Origin: CAYMRL01 sp964398985 | GTDB taxonomy: Bacteria > Deinococcota > Deinococci > Deinococcales > Trueperaceae | NCBI GenBank assembly: GCA_964398985.1 | Contig: CAYNOS010000021.1 | Coordinates: 1 to 40,820 of the forward strand | Length of the DNA: 40,820 nucleotides | Direction of reading: 5' to 3' | In this document: piece by piece, positions 35,188 through 40,820 of the stretch | How the letters are laid out: each line of letters begins with the position of its first letter | Position numbering within the stretch: position 1 is the first letter of the stretch | Made by a program: the position numbers and the translations under genes | Notes under the pieces: generated by a model | Told to the model about the DNA's origin: nothing | Database searches by the model: none | What the model saw: only the letters and a program-made list of their open reading frames with translations

Positions 35188-35946
35188 TCAGGCCGACAGG
35201 TTGGCTTCGGCGTACACCTTCATCGCCGCGGCCAGATAGCCCGCCAACGTGTCGTCGCCCTGACCGATGTTCTTGCGGAAGCGCTCGTCGCTCACGTAGA
35301 GCTCCCCAAGACCGACGTAGGCTTCGCGGTTTGGCGTCCAGGCGATGCTCACCACCTGGTGGTGACGAGCGACGACGCTCTGGACGCGCTCGTCGTCGAC
35401 GGCGAGCCCCTGGTCCTTGAGGACCTTGAGCTCCTCGTGGACCTGCTGGAAGCCGCGTCCGCTGGTCAGTAGCTCGCGGTCCTCACGGGTGAGTCGCCTC
35501 ACGCGCTGGTTGGCGGCGTCGACGACTGCGTCGCCCCACCGCTCCCTGGCTTCGGCTTCGTACGGGTTGTCGATCAGGCCGTCGAAGATCTCGTCCGGAC
35601 TCATCTCTGCTCCTTTCTCGAGGCTCGCGACCGTCAGCCTCACGGTGTCGATCAGGCGCTCCAGACGCCCCTTCTCCTTCTCGAGTTGGGCCAAGTGGCG
35701 TTTGAGAGCTGATGCCCTGGCGTCGGCCGCGCCAGGTGCGAGCACGTCGGAGACGGCCTCCAGCGAGAGACCCAACCGACGCAGCAGCATGATCTCCTGC
35801 AGGCGCAGCAGTTCGCCCTGCTGGTAGTAGCGCCTGCCGCTGTCGGCCGTCCACGCCGGTTCGAGGAGTCCGATCGCGTGGTAGTGCCGCAGCGTGCGCG
35901 ACGTCAACCCCGTCATGTCGGCCACCTCGCCGATGCTCCAGGTCAC
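35188..35946 (-). CDS. MerR-family transcriptional regulator with TipAS-like domain
   Basis: 252 aa. The N-terminal winged HTH (SIGEVADMTGLTSRTLRHYHAIGLLEP) is classic MerR, followed by a dimerisation coiled coil (about 75-115). The C-terminal half starts with YEAEARERWGD and resembles the TipAS antibiotic/small-molecule-binding domain of TipA-like regulators. Such proteins twist a promoter with an over-long spacer into an active form when ligand binds. GTG 35946 has GGGAGG 8 bases upstream. A palindromic operator sits inside its own promoter (36000-36016), implying autoregulation. The ligand is unknown; no adjacent efflux gene. Confidence 0.92.
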   Translation of the reverse strand: MTWSIGEVADMTGLTSRTLRHYHAIGLLEPAWTADSGRRYYQQGELLRLQEIMLLRRLGLSLEAVSDVLAPGAADARASALKRHLAQLEKEKGRLERLIDTVRLTVASLEKGAEMSPDEIFDGLIDNPYEAEARERWGDAVVDAANQRVRRLTREDRELLTSGRGFQQVHEELKVLKDQGLAVDDERVQSVVARHHQVVSIAWTPNREAYVGLGELYVSDERFRKNIGQGDDTLAGYLAAAMKVYAEANLSA

Positions 35947-35966
35947 TTTCCCGACCTCCCGTCATC

Positions 35967-35984
35967 GCGGCGCCTTGGCGCCGC
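35967..35984 (-). promoter_or_regulatory. 5'-end hairpin in the merR leader
   Basis: GCGGCGCC-AA-GGCGCCGC on the minus strand: a perfect 8-bp stem starting at about the predicted transcription start. Confidence 0.5.
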
Positions 35985-35990
35985 AGCACG

Positions 35991-36021
35991 ATGCTACAAG
36001 TTGACGTTACGTCAACATCAA
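35991..36021 (-). promoter_or_regulatory. MerR-type promoter with 19-bp spacer and palindromic operator
   Basis: On the minus strand: -35 TTGATG (36016-36021), spacer of exactly 19 bp, -10 TAGCAT (35991-35996). Within it lies the palindrome GTTGACGT-A-ACGTCAAC (36000-36016). A 19-bp spacer with a centred dyad is the established hallmark of MerR-activated promoters. Confidence 0.75.
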
Positions 36022-36084
36022 GCCCCCGCTGCGCGCCACCGGCCGAGCGGTCCGGTCGCGGCGGCGGCGGCGCTTCCTGCGGGC

Positions 36085-36090
36085 TAACAT
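36085..36090 (+). promoter_or_regulatory. Candidate -10 box for the aldo/keto reductase
   Basis: TAACAT, followed by a short leader with AGGAGG at 36099-36104, 4 bases before GTG 36109. Confidence 0.45.
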
Positions 36091-36108
36091 CGGAGGCCAG
36101 GAGGCAGC

Positions 36109-37080
36109 GTGGAGTATCGCAATGTCGGCCGCACCGGGGTCAAGGTCTCGAAGGTGTGCCTGGGCACGATGGCGTTCGGAGGGCCGGCGGACGAGGCCGA
36201 GTCGGCCCGCATGTTCGAGCGCGCGATCGAGCTGGGCGTCAACTTCGTCGACACCGCCAACGTCTACAACCAGGGAGCCTCCGAGGAGATCCTCGGCAGG
36301 CTGATGCGCGGTCGGCGCGACGAGCTGGTGATCGTCAGCAAGGTCCACGGCCGCATGGGCGACGACGTCAACGCCCGCGGCGCTTCCAGGCGGCACATCG
36401 TCAGCGCCGTCGAGCAGACCCTCAGGCGCCTCGGCACCGATCGGCTCGACTTCTACCTGCTGCACCGCTTCGACAACGAGACCGCCATCGAGGAGACGCT
36501 CAGCGCCTTCGACGACCTGATCGCTCGCGGACTGATCCTCTACTGCGGTGCCAGCAACTGGGCGGCCTGGCAGACCATGAAAGCGTTGGGGATCGCGGAT
36601 GCCAGGGGGTTCGACCGCTTCGCGCTGATCGAGCCGATGTACAACATCGTCAAGCGTCAGGCGGAGGTCGAGATCTTGCCGCTGGCCCGCGCCGAGGGGC
36701 TCGGAGTGATCCCCTACAGCCCGCTGGGAGGCGGCCTGCTGACGGGGCGCTACCGCTCTGACGAAGGGGCGGCTGCCGGCAGGTTGGTGGAGAACCCGAT
36801 GTACGCGAAGCGCTACGGCCTGCCGGAGTACCACAGGATCGCCGACGACTTCGTGGCGCTGGCTCGCTCCGAGGGCGTGCATCCGGCCACCTTGGCGGTG
36901 GCGTGGTGCGCGTCACACCCGGGCGTCACGGCCCCGATCGTCGGGGCCCGCAGCCTGGAGCAGCTGGAGCCGTCGCTGGCGGCGGCCGCTTTCGAGATGA
37001 CGCCCGAGCTGCGTTCTGCCATCACGGCTGTCACCCCGGAGGTGGCGCCCGCTCACGACCGTAGGGAAGAGGTGGCCTGA
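36109..37080 (+). CDS. Aldo/keto reductase
   Basis: 323 aa. The catalytic tetrad is D48, Y53, K78 and H119 (VDTANVY, VSKVH, LLHRFD), and the NADPH-binding C-terminal region includes YSPLGGGLLTGRYR and APIVGARSLEQLEPSL. The family reduces aldehydes and ketones; this member resembles the YajO/voltage-gated K-channel beta subunit type (AKR6/11-like). GTG start with AGGAGG. Divergent from the MerR regulator, so it may be a target, although the operator lies in the merR promoter. Its stop is inside a 17-bp palindrome shared with the next gene. Substrate unknown. Confidence 0.92.
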   Translation: MEYRNVGRTGVKVSKVCLGTMAFGGPADEAESARMFERAIELGVNFVDTANVYNQGASEEILGRLMRGRRDELVIVSKVHGRMGDDVNARGASRRHIVSAVEQTLRRLGTDRLDFYLLHRFDNETAIEETLSAFDDLIARGLILYCGASNWAAWQTMKALGIADARGFDRFALIEPMYNIVKRQAEVEILPLARAEGLGVIPYSPLGGGLLTGRYRSDEGAAAGRLVENPMYAKRYGLPEYHRIADDFVALARSEGVHPATLAVAWCASHPGVTAPIVGARSLEQLEPSLAAAAFEMTPELRSAITAVTPEVAPAHDRREEVA

Positions 37081-37094
37081 GAGCGGCGCTCTCA
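37078..37094. terminator. Palindrome spanning two opposing stop codons
   Basis: TGAGAGCG-G-CGCTCTCA, 8-bp arms. The TGA of the aldo/keto reductase and the TGA of the antitoxin gene on the other strand are its two ends. Could act as a small bidirectional terminator. Confidence 0.45.
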
Positions 37095-37322
37095 GCGGGC
37101 CTGTCTGAGCACCGCGATCATCTCGTCCTGACTGAGATCGCTCTCATCGATCGCTTCGCGCAACAGCTTGGCGAGCTCAACCAGTGCTGGGGGGCCGCCC
37201 TGCCTTTCGGCGGGGACGAAGTAGCCGACCAGGTGCCCATGCCGTTCGATGCGCAGGCCCTCGCCGGCGGCCAACAGCTTGGTGGCGTTGTCCCTGAACT
37301 CCCTGACGCCGATGCTCCTCAC
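37092..37322 (-). CDS. Phd/YefM-type antitoxin, orphan
   Basis: 76 aa. N-terminal SIGVREFRDNATKLLAAGE and LRIERHGHLVGYFVP are the DNA-binding/dimerisation core of the prevent-host-death family; the C-terminal half is the acidic toxin-neutralising segment (ELAKLLREAIDESDLSQDE). No toxin gene follows: the stop abuts the convergent aldo/keto reductase. The GTG 37322 start overlaps the TGA of a 4-codon mini-ORF (GTG 37333, after AGGAGGAG), suggesting translational coupling. Phd proteins usually bind palindromes in their own promoter, and an array of TGACCACA boxes lies upstream. Confidence 0.8.
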   Translation of the reverse strand: MRSIGVREFRDNATKLLAAGEGLRIERHGHLVGYFVPAERQGGPPALVELAKLLREAIDESDLSQDEMIAVLRQAR

Positions 37323-37371
37323 GGTTGCGTCACCTGCTCCTCCTGCCAGCCCTCATGGCCCTCCGTTGCCG

Positions 37372-37377
37372 AGCGTA
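37372..37377 (-). promoter_or_regulatory. Candidate -10 box for the antitoxin gene
   Basis: TACGCT on the minus strand fits the local TAnnnT pattern and would give a leader of about 45 bases with AGGAGGAG at 37337-37344. Confidence 0.35.
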
Positions 37378-37403
37378 CGGCGCCGGCAAGGCCGGGGCGA
37401 ACG

Positions 37404-37538
37404 TGTGGCCACAAATAGCAAGTAGCCACAGAATGACCACACTCTACCCTATTAGTGACCACAAGGTGTAGGCCGCTCTATCAGTTGGGTCGATCGTCGG
37501 GCGGAAAGAGTGGCCACAAAGTGGTCAACATGTGGTCA
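37404..37538. promoter_or_regulatory. Array of seven TGACCACA/TGGCCACA boxes
   Basis: Copies lie at 37404-37413 (perfect palindrome TGTGGCCACA), 37423-37430 (TAGCCACA), 37434-37441, 37456-37463, 37511-37518, and in reverse orientation at 37520-37527 and 37531-37538. Several are 10-11 or 22 bp apart, i.e. on one face of the helix. They fill the gap between the antitoxin gene and the flavoenzyme gene. Confidence 0.7.
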
Positions 37539-37571
37539 TAATACGATGTCCATAACCGCGCCGGCCGGAGT

Positions 37572-37577
37572 TAGACT
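37572..37577 (+). promoter_or_regulatory. Leaderless -10 box for the flavoenzyme
   Basis: TAGACT, 6-base spacer, ATG 37584. The nearest TGTGGTCA box is centred about 49 bases upstream of the start. Confidence 0.6.
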
Positions 37578-37583
37578 CTCGCC

Positions 37584-38726
37584 ATGCCGAGCTACGACTC
37601 CATAGTGATCGGAGCCGGTGTCATCGGCGCCAGCGCCGCTCTGCACCTGGCCGAGAGCGGCTCGACCCTGTTGATCGAGCGGTTCGACTTCCTGCACGAG
37701 CGCGGTTCTTCCCATGGGGGGTCGCGGATCTTCCGGCACGCCTATGGCGAGACCCACCACGTGAGGTTGGCTCAGGCCGCCGACCAAGCCTGGCAGGCGC
37801 TGGAGGCGAGGACCGGCGAGCGCCTGCTGCTGAAGACCGGCGGGCTCGACATCGGCTTCGCCGACAGCACCCAGGTGGCTGCGGTCTGCGAGGCGTTGAC
37901 CGCGGCCGGCAGCCACTACGAGCTGCTGGATGGCGCCGAAGCCTCGCGACGCTTCCCGGCGTTCGCGCTGGACGAAGGAAGCCAGGTCGTCTACCAACCG
38001 GACGCCGGGATCCTGCCCGCCACACGAGCCGTTGCGACCGTGCTGAGGGCGGCTGCCGCGTCGGGCGTCGAGCTCCTCGACGGCGTGAACGTGATCGCCC
38101 TGCGGCCAAGCAGCGACGCCGTCGAGGTGAGGACCGAGCGCGGGACCTTCTCGGCGGGCAGGGTCGTCGTCGCGGCCGGGCCGTGGCTCGGCCGGCTGGT
38201 GCCTGAGCTGGGTCTGCCGTTGAAGGTCATCAAGCAGCAGGTGCTCTACCTGAAGGTCGCAAACAGGTCACGCGACTTCGCGCCCTACCGCATGCCGGTG
38301 TTCATCGACCACCGCAGCAAACCTACCGGTGAGATCTACGGCTTCCCGCTGTTCGAACAGCCCCACGCGGTCAAGGTCGGCGACCACGCCGGCGCTCAGC
38401 CGGCCGACCCCGATTCGCGGAGCTTCGAGCTCGACGGCGCGTGGGCAGAGCGGACAGCGGCCACGGCCAAGCGGTTGCTACCGGGACTGTCCGGCGAGAT
38501 CGCCAGCGGCGTGACCTGCCTCTACACCAAGACCCCTGACGAGCACTTCGTTCTCGACCGGCACCCTCGGCACCCGAACATCGTTCTTGCTGGCGCCGGC
38601 TCCGGACACGCCTTCAAGTTCGGGCCGGTGCTGGGCGAAGCGGCTGCGGAGCTCGCCACCCGGGGAGCGAGCCGTTTCGACCTGAGCCACTTCGCGCTGG
38701 CGCGCTTCGGCGCCGGAGGCAGCTGA
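37584..38726 (+). CDS. MTOX/monomeric sarcosine oxidase-like FAD amine oxidase
   Basis: 380 aa. FAD-binding GAGVIG (10-15), then ERGSSHGGSRIFRHAY (about 39-54), the signature of N-methyltryptophan oxidase and monomeric sarcosine oxidase. Cys312 in VTCLYTKTPDEHFVLDRHP matches the cysteine that covalently holds FAD in these enzymes, and the C-terminal AGAGSGHAFKFGP motif is conserved. They oxidise N-methyl amino acids to formaldehyde, amino acid and H2O2. Exact substrate cannot be told. Upstream sits the box array; downstream, 3 bases away, is yceH. MsrB further on could help with peroxide damage, but that link is only suggestive. Confidence 0.9.
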   Translation: MPSYDSIVIGAGVIGASAALHLAESGSTLLIERFDFLHERGSSHGGSRIFRHAYGETHHVRLAQAADQAWQALEARTGERLLLKTGGLDIGFADSTQVAAVCEALTAAGSHYELLDGAEASRRFPAFALDEGSQVVYQPDAGILPATRAVATVLRAAAASGVELLDGVNVIALRPSSDAVEVRTERGTFSAGRVVVAAGPWLGRLVPELGLPLKVIKQQVLYLKVANRSRDFAPYRMPVFIDHRSKPTGEIYGFPLFEQPHAVKVGDHAGAQPADPDSRSFELDGAWAERTAATAKRLLPGLSGEIASGVTCLYTKTPDEHFVLDRHPRHPNIVLAGAGSGHAFKFGPVLGEAAAELATRGASRFDLSHFALARFGAGGS

Positions 38727-38729
38727 GCG

Positions 38730-39401
38730 ATGGCGCTCCCAGAGATAGAACTGAGGGTCCTTGGGGCATTGATGGAGAAGGAGCACACGACCCCGGACGC
38801 GTACCCGCTGTCGGCCCAGGCCCTGGTGAGCGCCTGCAACCAGAGGACCAGCCGCGATCCGGTCACCGACTACCACCTGCAGGACGTGCTCGTCGCTGCC
38901 TCGCGGCTGCAGGACCGCGGCCTGCTGACGGTGGTGAGGATGCAGGGCGACCGGGTGGCCAAGCACCGGCACCGCGCCGCCGAAGCACTCGACCTCGACG
39001 TCCCCGAGATCGCGGTGCTGGCGGTGTTGATCCTGCGCGGGGAGCAGACGCCGGGTGAGCTCAGGTCACGGACCGAGCGCTACGTGACGTTGGCCGACAC
39101 GGGAGCGGTCGAGGCGGTGCTGAGACGCCTGGCGGAGCGACAGGTCCCGTTGGTCAAGAACCTCGGACGCACGCCCGGCCAGAGCCAGGACCGCTGGAGC
39201 CACACGCTCGGCATCGACGAAGAGCGACTGAGGCCGCGTGTCAGGGACGTTGGCAGGGCGCCGCAGCAGGAGTCCGGCGCGCCCGAACGCGAGAAGACCA
39301 GCCACCAGGGCGAAGCCGACGGCGACCTCGAGGCGCGTCTCGAGGCTCTCGAACGCCGCGTGACCGCTCTGGAAGCTGCGCTCGAGGACCTGGGCGCTTA
39401 G
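38730..39401 (+). CDS. YceH family protein (DUF480)
   Basis: 223 aa. Conserved opening ELRVLGALMEKEHTTPDAYP and LVSACNQRTSRDPVTDY, then tandem winged-helix domains with VLILRGEQTPGELRSRT. The C-terminal 60 residues are charged and end in a coiled coil (LEARLEALERRVTALEAALEDL), as in other members. Function of the family is not established; the winged-helix folds suggest nucleic-acid binding. ATG 38730 lies 3 bases after the flavoenzyme stop with GGAGG at 38715-38719, so it is probably co-transcribed. Its TAG and the TAA of the opposing DUF3565 gene overlap (TTAG, 39398-39401). Confidence 0.92.
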   Translation: MALPEIELRVLGALMEKEHTTPDAYPLSAQALVSACNQRTSRDPVTDYHLQDVLVAASRLQDRGLLTVVRMQGDRVAKHRHRAAEALDLDVPEIAVLAVLILRGEQTPGELRSRTERYVTLADTGAVEAVLRRLAERQVPLVKNLGRTPGQSQDRWSHTLGIDEERLRPRVRDVGRAPQQESGAPEREKTSHQGEADGDLEARLEALERRVTALEAALEDLGA

Positions 39402-39598
39402 CGCGGCTCAGCCTCGTCAACGCAGCGCCGGCACTCGAGCTCGACGCCCAGCCTGCTCTCCCTGCCTCCGCGCGACAGCACCCAGGGACGCGCGACCAGC
39501 GGCGGATCGTGGCGCACGTGCTGGGCGTGGCCGCACGCCAGGCGCGCCACCCAGTGCCCGTCGTCGTCGAGTTCGAAGGCTACGATGCGCGACCTCAC
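39398..39598 (-). CDS. DUF3565 family protein
   Basis: 66 aa. RIVAFELDDDGHWVARLACGHAQHVRHDPP and a C-terminal ELECRRC are the family hallmarks; Cys and His residues (CGH, QHVRH, CRRC) suggest a small zinc-binding protein. Role unknown. GTG 39598 is preceded by TAGGCT with a 6-base spacer and no ribosome-binding site, so it is probably leaderless. The -10 box includes the stop codon of the upstream flavodoxin gene. Confidence 0.85.
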   Translation of the reverse strand: MRSRIVAFELDDDGHWVARLACGHAQHVRHDPPLVARPWVLSRGGRESRLGVELECRRCVDEAEPR

Positions 39599-39604
39599 GG
39601 CGGC

Positions 39605-39610
39605 AGCCTA
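39605..39610 (-). promoter_or_regulatory. Leaderless -10 box for the DUF3565 gene
   Basis: TAGGCT, 6-base spacer, GTG 39598. Its first three bases are the TAG stop of the flavodoxin gene (39608-39610). Confidence 0.55.
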
Positions 39611-40198
39611 CCCGGACGCGGCCGCCGCCAACTGCCGCTCGCCCGCGTGACGAGCCGTGAGCTCGGCGGCGAGCTGCTCACACCAGGTCGCGATGCGCGC
39701 TTCGTTCAGGTCATCCTGGTTGTCGTAGTCGAGCGCGAGCCCGATGAACGAACCGTCGCGGAGCGCCCGCGAGGCATCGAAGTCGTAGCCGTCGACGGGC
39801 CAGGCACCGAACAGCGCGCCCCCGCGGGCCTCGCATGCCTCCCCGAGGATGCCGAGCGCGTCCTGGAACGTCTCGGGGTACGCGAACGCGTCACCGGCTC
39901 CGAACAGGGCGAAGCGCTTGCCGCTGAGATCGAGCGCGAGGAGCTCGGGCAGCGCCAGCTCCCAGTCGGCCTGCAGCTCGCCGCCGTTCCACGTCGACCC
40001 GCCGACGATCACGACGTCGTGCGCCGCGAGCTCGCCAACTCCGCTGGCGCCGACATCGAACACCGGCACCGTGAGCCCGAGGCGCGCGCCCAACTGCTCG
40101 GCGATCCTGAGGGCGGCGTCCTCCGTGCGCCCGTAGGTGCTGCCGTAGACGATCGCAAGGTCCAACTCGAGTGCAGGTTGCCAGACGCCGCCGAACAT
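39608..40198 (-). CDS. Long-chain flavodoxin
   Basis: 196 aa. FMN phosphate loop IVYGSTYGRTED (about 16-26), isoalloxazine-stacking segment GGSTWNGGELQADW, the FGAGDAFAYPETF loop and the C-terminal YDFDASRALRDGSFIGLALD-type segment with DNQDDLNEARIATW are all standard for FldA-type long-chain flavodoxins. It is a one-electron carrier replacing ferredoxin. Start ATG 40198 is preceded by TACCGT with an 8-base spacer (leaderless); a longer reading to 40249 would cross the promoter. A CTTGAC-N4-GTCAAG inverted repeat lies about 42 bases upstream of the predicted start, suggesting Crp/Fnr-family control. Confidence 0.9.
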   Translation of the reverse strand: MFGGVWQPALELDLAIVYGSTYGRTEDAALRIAEQLGARLGLTVPVFDVGASGVGELAAHDVVIVGGSTWNGGELQADWELALPELLALDLSGKRFALFGAGDAFAYPETFQDALGILGEACEARGGALFGAWPVDGYDFDASRALRDGSFIGLALDYDNQDDLNEARIATWCEQLAAELTARHAGERQLAAAASG

Positions 40199-40206
40199 GA
40201 CGAGGC

Positions 40207-40212
40207 ACGGTA
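40207..40212 (-). promoter_or_regulatory. Leaderless -10 box for the flavodoxin gene
   Basis: TACCGT, 8-base spacer, ATG 40198. No Shine-Dalgarno sequence. Confidence 0.45.
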
Positions 40213-40234
40213 AGCGCTGAGCGTGGCTTCGCGC

Positions 40235-40250
40235 CTTGACGCAGGTCAAG
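40235..40250. promoter_or_regulatory. Crp/Fnr-type operator candidate
   Basis: CTTGAC-GCAG-GTCAAG, a perfect 6-bp inverted repeat with a 4-bp gap, close to the Fnr/Dnr-type TTGAT-N4-ATCAA pattern. The centre is about -42 relative to the predicted flavodoxin start and lies between it and msrB. Confidence 0.5.
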
Positions 40251-40323
40251 CTTCCTTGTGCCCGGGCGTAACCCAGCGGGACACGCTGCTTGGCTGGCTG
40301 CCTTACCGTGTCAAGAGAACCGG

Positions 40324-40365
40324 CTGCGGCCGCGGCCGCAGCCGCGGGCGCAGCTGCGGCCGCAG
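40324..40365 (+). repeat. Two GC palindromes in the msrB leader
   Basis: CTGCGGCCGCGGCCGCAG (40324-40341, perfect 18-bp palindrome) and CTGCGGCCGCAG (40354-40365). The second abuts the AAGGAG ribosome-binding site; the two can pair with themselves or with each other. Confidence 0.6.
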
Positions 40366-40377
40366 AAGGAGATCGAC

Positions 40378-40785
40378 GTGAGCGACAAGCTTCAACTCAG
40401 CGAAGAGGAGTGGCGGCGCAGGCTCACTCCCGAGCAGTTCAGGGTGTTGCGGCAACACGGCACCGAGAGGCCCTTCGAAGGCTGCTTCGTCGGCACCCGG
40501 GAGCCGGGCACCTACGTGTGCGCCGGCTGCGGCAACCCGCTGTTCGAGTCGGGCGTCAAGTTCGAGTCGGGCACCGGCTGGCCCTCGTTCACCAAGCCGG
40601 TCTCGCCGGACGCGGTCGTCGAGGTGATCGATCGTTCGCACAGCATGGTGCGAACCGAAGTTCGCTGCGCTCGCTGTGACGGCCATCTCGGTCACGTTTT
40701 CAACGACGGGCCACCGCCGACGGGCTTGCGGTACTGCATGAACTCGGTGTCTCTCGATCACGTGCCGGAGAAGGCCGCGAGCTGA
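40378..40785 (+). CDS. msrB: Peptide methionine-R-sulfoxide reductase
   Basis: 135 aa. Zinc-binding Cys pairs C48/C51 (VCAGC) and C97/C100 (RCARC), GTGWPSF substrate motif and catalytic Cys120 in RYCMNSVSL. It reduces the R-epimer of methionine sulfoxide in proteins. GTG 40378 was chosen because AAGGAG lies 8 bases upstream and the conserved region begins just after; the in-frame codons back to 40258 read through low-complexity Ala/Arg palindromes and are not protein-like. Not fused to MsrA, and no msrA is in the window. It may be expressed from the same divergent region as the flavodoxin. Confidence 0.95.
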   Translation: MSDKLQLSEEEWRRRLTPEQFRVLRQHGTERPFEGCFVGTREPGTYVCAGCGNPLFESGVKFESGTGWPSFTKPVSPDAVVEVIDRSHSMVRTEVRCARCDGHLGHVFNDGPPPTGLRYCMNSVSLDHVPEKAAS

Positions 40786-40820
40786 GCACGCCTCAGGTAG
40801 GGGCGGGACCGCTGCGCACG
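40786..40820. other. Right edge, non-coding
   Basis: 35 bases after the msrB stop. No feature can be supported. Confidence 0.5.

Noticed and set aside
37381..37560. Box array considered as a CRISPR or attachment site
   Set aside because: The units are 8-10 bp, in both orientations and unevenly spaced without spacers of constant size; no cas gene, integrase or tRNA is near.

Overview
The window is a dense, GC-rich (roughly two thirds G+C by eye) bacterial chromosome segment with 34 protein genes, no RNA genes, no CRISPR array and no insertion sequences. Several features point to the Deinococcota, perhaps a Trueperales-like lineage, and this is an inference. They are a caa3-type cytochrome oxidase whose subunit II carries a cytochrome c domain, a short HisG paired with HisZ, a bacillithiol-type deacetylase (BshB) paired with YojF, many GTG starts, and many genes whose start codon lies 6-10 bases after a TAnnnT -10 box (leaderless mRNAs).

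Layout: 1-3222 (minus) is the caa3 oxidase operon coxB-ctaD-coxC, with coxC cut by the window edge. 3370-6930 (minus) holds a ComM-type AAA+ ATPase, a DegV fatty-acid-binding protein and aspartate-semialdehyde dehydrogenase. 7047-8949 (plus) is hisZ-hisG. It is followed by a 49-residue lmo0937-type membrane peptide and a secreted DUF4397 protein. 10251-14080 (minus) is a three-gene cluster of unknown function: a helical cytoplasmic protein, a single-pass membrane protein and a long coiled-coil protein with a Gly/Ser/Arg tail. 14263-18636 is a divergent pair: a metallo-beta-lactamase-fold hydrolase, and a kinase-like protein coupled to a large SASA-type esterase lipoprotein. 18808-20046 is a repeat-containing lipoprotein.

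20251-24014 is a two-component system (NarL-type regulator and sensor kinase) sandwiched between two paralogous multi-pass membrane proteins, one in the operon and one divergent. 24094-25270 is the yojF-bshB operon, divergent from an M24 peptidase. A TrkA/RCK channel-like protein and a PfkB sugar kinase then diverge from a 12-bp gap. 28769-32328 is a fatty-acid beta-oxidation operon (thiolase and FadB/FadJ-like enzyme), followed by a drug-efflux-type MFS transporter and an unrecognised membrane protein. 35188-37080 holds a TipA-like MerR regulator with a textbook MerR promoter and a divergent aldo/keto reductase. An orphan Phd antitoxin and an MTOX/sarcosine-oxidase-like flavoenzyme are separated by an array of TGACCACA-like boxes. 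The right end carries YceH (DUF480), a DUF3565 protein, a long-chain flavodoxin and MsrB.

The most interesting items are the three-gene helical/membrane cluster, the two-component system bracketed by its paralogous membrane proteins, the array of TGACCACA boxes, the recurring leaderless promoter, and several compact regulatory palindromes.
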